Shown here: piece by piece, positions 42,793 through 48,582 of the stretch
Layout of the letters: the number at the start of each line of letters is the position of its first letter
Numbering within the stretch: the stretch's first letter is position 1
Source of the DNA: Arachnia propionica
GTDB taxonomy: Bacteria > Actinomycetota > Actinomycetes > Propionibacteriales > Propionibacteriaceae
Reading direction: 5' to 3'
Assembly (NCBI RefSeq): GCF_003932785.1
Contig: NZ_RQYT01000019.1
Span: 1-48,582 of the forward strand
Length of the DNA stretch: 48,582 bases
Program-made: the position numbers and the translations under genes
Notes under the pieces: model-generated
Seen by the model: the letters and a program-made list of their open reading frames with translations, nothing else
Database searches by the model: none
Told to the model about the DNA's origin: nothing

Positions 42793-42820
42793 TCGCGGAC
42801 CGGGGCCAGGCCCCGATCAG
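42789..42820. terminator. Hairpin between convergent genes
   Basis: CTGAT (42789-42793) pairs with ATCAG (42816-42820), and CGGGG pairs with CCCCG inside, with a bulge. It overlaps both stop codons. It can act on both strands but has no T run. Confidence 0.4.
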
Positions 42821-43284
42821 TCCTCGCCCGGCTCCTCGGGATCATCGCGGTCGTCATCACCGTCGTCATCCCGGTCGTCGTCATTGTCCCACGCGACCGG
42901 CGGACGGGGCTTGACGGCCTGCGCCGTCGTCCGCCGCGGCGAGCTCGCGGCTGTCGGTTGTGGTGCATTGCCGTTGCCGGCACCCGCCCCCGCTGGCGTG
43001 GGCTGGGCCGTCGGCGCCGTGGTGGCCGGCGCGGTTGCCTCGGGCGCCTGGGTGGTGGTGCTCGCTTCGGGGACTGGGGTGGTGCTCGTCTCCGCGGCGG
43101 GTGCCGTGACGGCGGCCTGTACCGACGGTGAGGGTGTGGAGGTGGGGGACTCCACCACGATGCCGGGTTCCCGGATCTCAGGGCGGGGAGGGGACAGGTG
43201 TGGTAACAGCAGTGCGAACACGACCGCGCCCAATGCCGCGATGGTGACGAGCGTCACCACGAGTCGACTTGGTGTGAGGTCCAT
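42817..43284 (-). CDS. Membrane protein with low-complexity and acidic tail
   Basis: The 155-residue product has one N-terminal membrane helix (VVTLVTIAALGAVVFALLLP), then a long extracellular stretch of Pro, Thr, Ser and Ala. A run of Asp/Glu (DNDDDRDDDGDDDRDD) forms the C-terminus. It lies 35 bp downstream of lexA in the same direction with GGGAG upstream of the ATG, so it may be co-transcribed and SOS-induced. No homologous function is recognised; the acidic tail could bind cations. Confidence 0.75.
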   Translation of the reverse strand: MDLTPSRLVVTLVTIAALGAVVFALLLPHLSPPRPEIREPGIVVESPTSTPSPSVQAAVTAPAAETSTTPVPEASTTTQAPEATAPATTAPTAQPTPAGAGAGNGNAPQPTAASSPRRTTAQAVKPRPPVAWDNDDDRDDDGDDDRDDPEEPGED

Positions 43285-43319
43285 GATGGCTTCTCCCTGG
43301 AGTTTGGTGGGGCCGGGTT

Positions 43320-44117
43320 TCAGACCCGACGCATGACGGCGACCACCTTGCCCATGATGGTGGCCGACGATCCGTCGATGGGGTCGTAGTCATCATTGTG
43401 CGGGAGCAGCCAGACCTGTCCGTCCTGCCGCCTGTAGGTCTTGACCGTGGCCTCGTCGTCGAGGAGCGCGGCGACGATGTCGCCGTTGACGGCGGTGGGT
43501 TGCTGGCGGACCACCACCCAGTCACCTTCGCAGATTGCGGCGTCGATCATCGAGTCCCCCTTCACCTCGAGCAGGAAGAGGGTGCCGTCGCCGACGAGCT
43601 GTTTCGGCAGTGAGAGGACGTCCTCCACCTGTTCCTCCGCCAGGATCGGACCTCCGGCGGCGATCCGCCCGATGAGGGGCGCCGTCACGGTGGCGGGGGA
43701 GGAGTCGAAGCCCTGTTCGGAGGGGATCGAGGGGCCGGGAGCCTCGGGGGCGAGGGTCTCGGGCATGGTGACGACCATCGCGCGCGGCCGGTGCGGGTCC
43801 CGGCGGATGAAGCCGTTGCGCTCCAGGCTCTTCAGCTGGTAGGCCACCGACGAGGTGGAGGACAGCCCGGCGCGCTGGGCCAGCTCCCTCATGCTCGGCG
43901 GGTATCCGTTGGCCTGAACGGCGTCGCGGATGAGCTTGAGCAGCAGGCGTTGGCGCGGGGTGAGCCCGTCGGGCCCGGGAGGGCCGTCGGGAAGCATGGC
44001 GATGCGGGCAACCTCCGCGGCGGCGCGGGCCTTGCTGGGCCGGCCTGCCCGTGGGGTACGCCTGGGCGTCAATTCCGTGACGGGAGCCTTGCCGTCCTCC
44101 CTCATGTCCTCTGCCAT
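43320..44117 (-). CDS. lexA: SOS repressor LexA
   Basis: The 265-residue repressor has an N-terminal winged helix ([36 protein letters not shown]) and a C-terminal self-cleaving peptidase domain. The cleavage site is Ala-Gly 154-155 (RIAAGGPI), catalytic Ser 189 (GDSMID) and Lys 226 (TVKTYRR). It has about 50 extra basic residues before the helix region. ATG 44117 is supported by TATGAT 6 nt upstream, a leaderless start. A LexA box overlaps the promoter, so it represses itself. Confidence 0.95.
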   Translation of the reverse strand: MAEDMREDGKAPVTELTPRRTPRAGRPSKARAAAEVARIAMLPDGPPGPDGLTPRQRLLLKLIRDAVQANGYPPSMRELAQRAGLSSTSSVAYQLKSLERNGFIRRDPHRPRAMVVTMPETLAPEAPGPSIPSEQGFDSSPATVTAPLIGRIAAGGPILAEEQVEDVLSLPKQLVGDGTLFLLEVKGDSMIDAAICEGDWVVVRQQPTAVNGDIVAALLDDEATVKTYRRQDGQVWLLPHNDDYDPIDGSSATIMGKVVAVMRRV

Positions 44118-44123
44118 GCCCCC

Positions 44124-44152
44124 ATCATACCTGAATCCGAACATCCGTTCGA
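44124..44152 (-). promoter_or_regulatory. lexA promoter with SOS box
   Basis: On the minus strand the -10 is TATGAT (44129 down to 44124). A LexA box (TCGAAC, 4 nt, GTTCGG; plus-strand 44137-44152) covers the -35. It matches the actinobacterial consensus at all but the last base. Confidence 0.85.
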
Positions 44153-44178
44153 GCTGGGAACGGGCCCCGTTCCCAGCT
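44152..44178. repeat. 27-bp palindrome upstream of lexA
   Basis: AGCTGGGAACGGG (44152-44164) and CCCGTTCCCAGCT (44166-44178) are perfect inverted repeats around one base. It abuts the lexA box and lies about 120 bp from the divergent SOS promoter. It could be a second operator or a hairpin; no T run follows. Confidence 0.6.
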
Positions 44179-44299
44179 TCATGTGCCGCCCTGGCGATGT
44201 CCTCCCGCGGCCCGCGGTGGAGGCTGTCGGAAAAATGTCGGACCCGACGTGTTGACTCTGGGGCATCGGGCACGGAGCCGCGGTGATTCGAATGGGTGT

Positions 44300-44345
44300 T
44301 TGAAACTCGCTCGACGATCCGGTAGCGTTTCGAACGCCCGTTCGA
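44300..44345 (+). promoter_or_regulatory. SOS promoter of the small membrane gene
   Basis: TTGAAA (44300-44305), 17 bp, TAGCGT (44323-44328) form a good promoter. A perfect LexA box, TCGAACGCCCGTTCGA (44330-44345), covers the transcription start. Confidence 0.88.
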
Positions 44346-44386
44346 TGAGCCGCGAATGGCGGCCATCGCCCGAACAGGAGGAAGTC

Positions 44387-44701
44387 ATGAGTGCACTGAG
44401 CATCGAGCCGATCGTCGCCCGTCGTCAGCCAGAGGTGGCTCGGGTCACCCGCCCCGCGTCCCGCCGGGCCCTTCCTCGTCGCGGTGGTGTGGTGGCCGGG
44501 TGCTCCCGTCGTCCCGCCGGGGTCGTGGCGCCTCGCCCCCGGGCGGTCCTGCTCGCCCGGCTGCAGACGCTGCTGTTCGTGGCGCTGGTCGTGATCGGGT
44601 GCCTGGTGGCGGCTCCCAAGCTGCTCGCCATGGCCCAGCCGGACCCCTTCGCCGACCCCGTCCCCGGAGACCCCGCCTGGGCCCATGTGGCTGAACGATG
44701 A
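44387..44701 (+). CDS. SOS-regulated small membrane protein, probable division inhibitor
   Basis: The 104-residue product has a basic cytoplasmic part (1-52), one membrane helix (about 55-77) and a short outer tail. The tail, DPVPGDPAWAHVAER, lines up with the start of a LysM motif (V-PGDTLW-IAER) but the rest of LysM is missing. The position between lexA and nrdR, behind a perfect LexA box, is that of DivS (Corynebacterium) and ChiZ (Mycobacterium), which block division during DNA damage. I infer the same job. AGGAGG lies 5 nt before ATG 44387. Confidence 0.75.
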   Translation: MSALSIEPIVARRQPEVARVTRPASRRALPRRGGVVAGCSRRPAGVVAPRPRAVLLARLQTLLFVALVVIGCLVAAPKLLAMAQPDPFADPVPGDPAWAHVAER

Positions 44702-44728
44702 CACTTTCCCGCGACACGCCCCGGGTGT

Positions 44729-44757
44729 TTGACCGAGGCGGTTGCTGGCTCTAAGGT
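44729..44757 (+). promoter_or_regulatory. nrdR-nrdJ promoter
   Basis: TTGACC (44729-44734), 17 bp, TAAGGT (44752-44757) form a good sigma-70-like promoter. The transcript would have about 120 nt before the nrdR start. Confidence 0.7.
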
Positions 44758-44759
44758 TC

Positions 44760-44801
44760 CTACATCTAGTAGTTGCACCCCTGTGTTTTATCAACAAGTT
44801 G
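44760..44801 (+). promoter_or_regulatory. Tandem NrdR-box-like sites
   Basis: CTACATCTAG (44760-44769) fits the NrdR core CWATATATWG at 8 of 10 positions, and CAACAAGTTG (44792-44801) at 7 of 10. The two start 32 bp apart, the three-turn spacing typical of NrdR box pairs. The first covers the transcription start. The second overlaps DnaA-box-like sequences (TTATCAACA and TGTGGAAAC). Confidence 0.55.
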
Positions 44802-44886
44802 TGGAAACGCTGTTGAAGGGGGCTGTTGGGGTGCAGCTGTTCATCATCGTCGCCCGACGACATCGGGCGCCTTGGGAGGAACCGCC

Positions 44887-45432
44887 GTGCACTGTCCGTT
44901 CTGTCGCCATGAGGACACGAAGGTGTCCGATTCGCGGGTGACGGACGACGGTCTGGCCATCCGACGACGTCGCAACTGTCCGACGTGCTGCAGGAAGTTC
45001 ACCACCATCGAGCAGATCCAGCTGTCGGTGGTGAAACGTTCCGGCGTCGTCGAGGCGTTCAGCCGTGACAAGATCATCAAAGGTGTGGGCAAGGCCTGCC
45101 AGGGGCGTCCAGTCACTCCGGCCCAACTGGCTGCGCTGGGACAGCGGGTCGAGGAGACCCTGCGATCCTCAGGGCATGCTGAGATCCCGTCGGAGGAGAT
45201 CGGAGTTGCCATCCTCGGTCCCCTCGCCGAACTGGACCCGGTGGCCTACCTGAGGTTCGCCTCCGTGTACAAGAACTACGACTCGGTGGATGACTTCACC
45301 GCCGAGATCGCCGCGATGAAGAACCGAGCCCCCGAGCACCTCTCCGAGTCCGGGCCCCGTCCTGGTGGCCGGGCGCGGACCCGAAGGACGAAGACGGAAC
45401 CGTCGGAGTCCCAGCAGCCACTCATCGGCTGA
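44887..45432 (+). CDS. nrdR: Transcriptional repressor NrdR
   Basis: The 181-residue product has an N-terminal zinc ribbon (Cys 3, 6, 31, 34; HCPFC and CPTC) and an ATP-cone domain ([20 protein letters not shown]). It represses ribonucleotide reductase genes according to dATP/ATP levels. The C-terminal tail of about 30 residues is basic and longer than usual. The GTG start 44887 has GGAGGA 6 nt upstream. It is coupled by position with nrdJ, 31 bp downstream. Confidence 0.95.
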   Translation: MHCPFCRHEDTKVSDSRVTDDGLAIRRRRNCPTCCRKFTTIEQIQLSVVKRSGVVEAFSRDKIIKGVGKACQGRPVTPAQLAALGQRVEETLRSSGHAEIPSEEIGVAILGPLAELDPVAYLRFASVYKNYDSVDDFTAEIAAMKNRAPEHLSESGPRPGGRARTRRTKTEPSESQQPLIG

Positions 45433-45463
45433 ACCATCGTTGCCAGCATCCTGTGAGGAAAGA

Positions 45464-48310
<2,847 letters not shown>

Positions 48311-48344
48311 TGCGGCTTCGCGCCGTCGAGGAGATCATCGCTGG

Positions 48345-48376
48345 CCGTCGCCCGGGAGCGGTTCCCCGGGCGACGG
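48345..48376 (+). other. Perfect 12-bp hairpin after nrdJ
   Basis: CCGTCGCCCGGG (48345-48356) pairs with CCCGGGCGACGG (48365-48376) around an 8-nt loop. No T run follows. It may stabilise the nrdJ message or pause transcription. Confidence 0.55.
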
Positions 48377-48466
48377 TCAGCGAGTTCGTCGACCTCGTGG
48401 GAGCGGAGGCCAATGATCCTCGGGTTCGCCTGTGTTGGGTGTGGCTCGCCTGCCTTGAAGGCGGCT

Positions 48467-48492
48467 CGCCTGTCTTGTTTGGCAGGCGTTTT
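48467..48492 (+). terminator. Intrinsic terminator for nrdJ
   Basis: CGCCTGTC (48467-48474) pairs with GGCAGGCG (48481-48488), including one G-U pair, around TTGTTT. Four T follow at 48489-48492. This is the likely end of the nrdR-nrdJ message. Confidence 0.75.
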
Positions 48493-48499
48493 GATGTTA

Positions 48500-48582
48500 T
48501 GTCGCAGGACATCGGTGACAGTTCTGCCTCAGGACATCGGTGACGTTTTGGCGGGGTGTGGTGGTGACACTTCTGGCGAATC
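48500..48582. mobile_element. Probable end of an insertion sequence
   Basis: Starting TGTCGCAGGACATCGGTGAC, the 15-mer CAGGACATCGGTGAC occurs at 48505-48519 and again at 48530-48544, and GGTGACACTTCTGG (48563 on) is a third partial copy. Repeats of about 25 bp at a TGT end resemble termini of IS481-type elements (from memory). The transposase would lie beyond the window. Confidence 0.45.

Noticed and set aside
44764-44886. Cobalamin riboswitch before nrdR-nrdJ
   Set aside because: The leader is only about 120 nt, and I see no B12-box-like sequence.
48500-48582. CRISPR array from the 25-bp-spaced repeats
   Set aside because: The repeats are only 15 bp, the spacers about 10 bp and the third copy is partial. 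No cas gene is present. An insertion-sequence end fits better.

Overview
The window is a dense stretch of high-G+C actinobacterial chromosome. Gene order, many GTG starts, 4-bp stop/start overlaps and TANNNT -10 boxes placed 6-7 nt before start codons all point to Actinobacteria. LexA/NrdR/NrdJ, PafBC-TatAC-HelY, XerD-ParA-ScpAB-RluB and TlyA-NadK-RecN blocks, plus LCP and LPXTG-type surface genes, suggest a Propionibacteriaceae-like organism; the species cannot be named from the sequence.

Left part (1-5692), mostly minus strand: a strong terminator for a gene arriving from the left, a secreted PKD-like protein coupled to a lipoprotein, then a four-gene thiol-redox operon (Met-rich thioredoxin-like lipoprotein, DipZ-type CcdA/TlpA fusion, OmpR-type regulator, histidine kinase). 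From 5790 the plus strand carries the conserved TPR protein-HAD-small protein-tlyA-nadK-recN run. It is followed by a nicotinamidase, a secreted protein ending in LPRTG, an LCP-family protein, a Nudix hydrolase and xerD. Next comes a chromosome-maintenance block (ParA, a ribbon-helix-helix-like protein, ScpA, ScpB, RluB) and a two-domain FKBP lipoprotein. An unusual 160-bp inverted-repeat element separates this from the convergent gluQ.

The middle (21343-31557) holds pafB-pafC, a small membrane protein, tatA-tatC, a diacylglycerol-kinase-like gene, a HelY-type helicase, hisF, a HIT protein and a large TerD-like protein. A tightly overlapped seven-gene operon (31796-40572) follows: three glycosyltransferases, an ABC exporter, two phosphotransferase-fold proteins and a UDP-glucose dehydrogenase. 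It starts behind a promoter and a nested-hairpin leader and looks like a machine for making and exporting a uronic-acid-containing glycoconjugate. A histidine kinase/response regulator pair comes next.

The right part (42817-48582) is a DNA-damage and dNTP-supply locus. lexA and a co-oriented acidic-tailed membrane gene lie on the minus strand. Divergent from them are a LexA-box-controlled small membrane protein (a probable division inhibitor with a truncated LysM-like end), then nrdR behind tandem NrdR-box-like sites, and the B12-dependent reductase nrdJ. The window closes in a terminator and what looks like the end of an insertion sequence. No rRNA, tRNA or CRISPR array was seen, and no gene-free stretch exceeds 300 bp.
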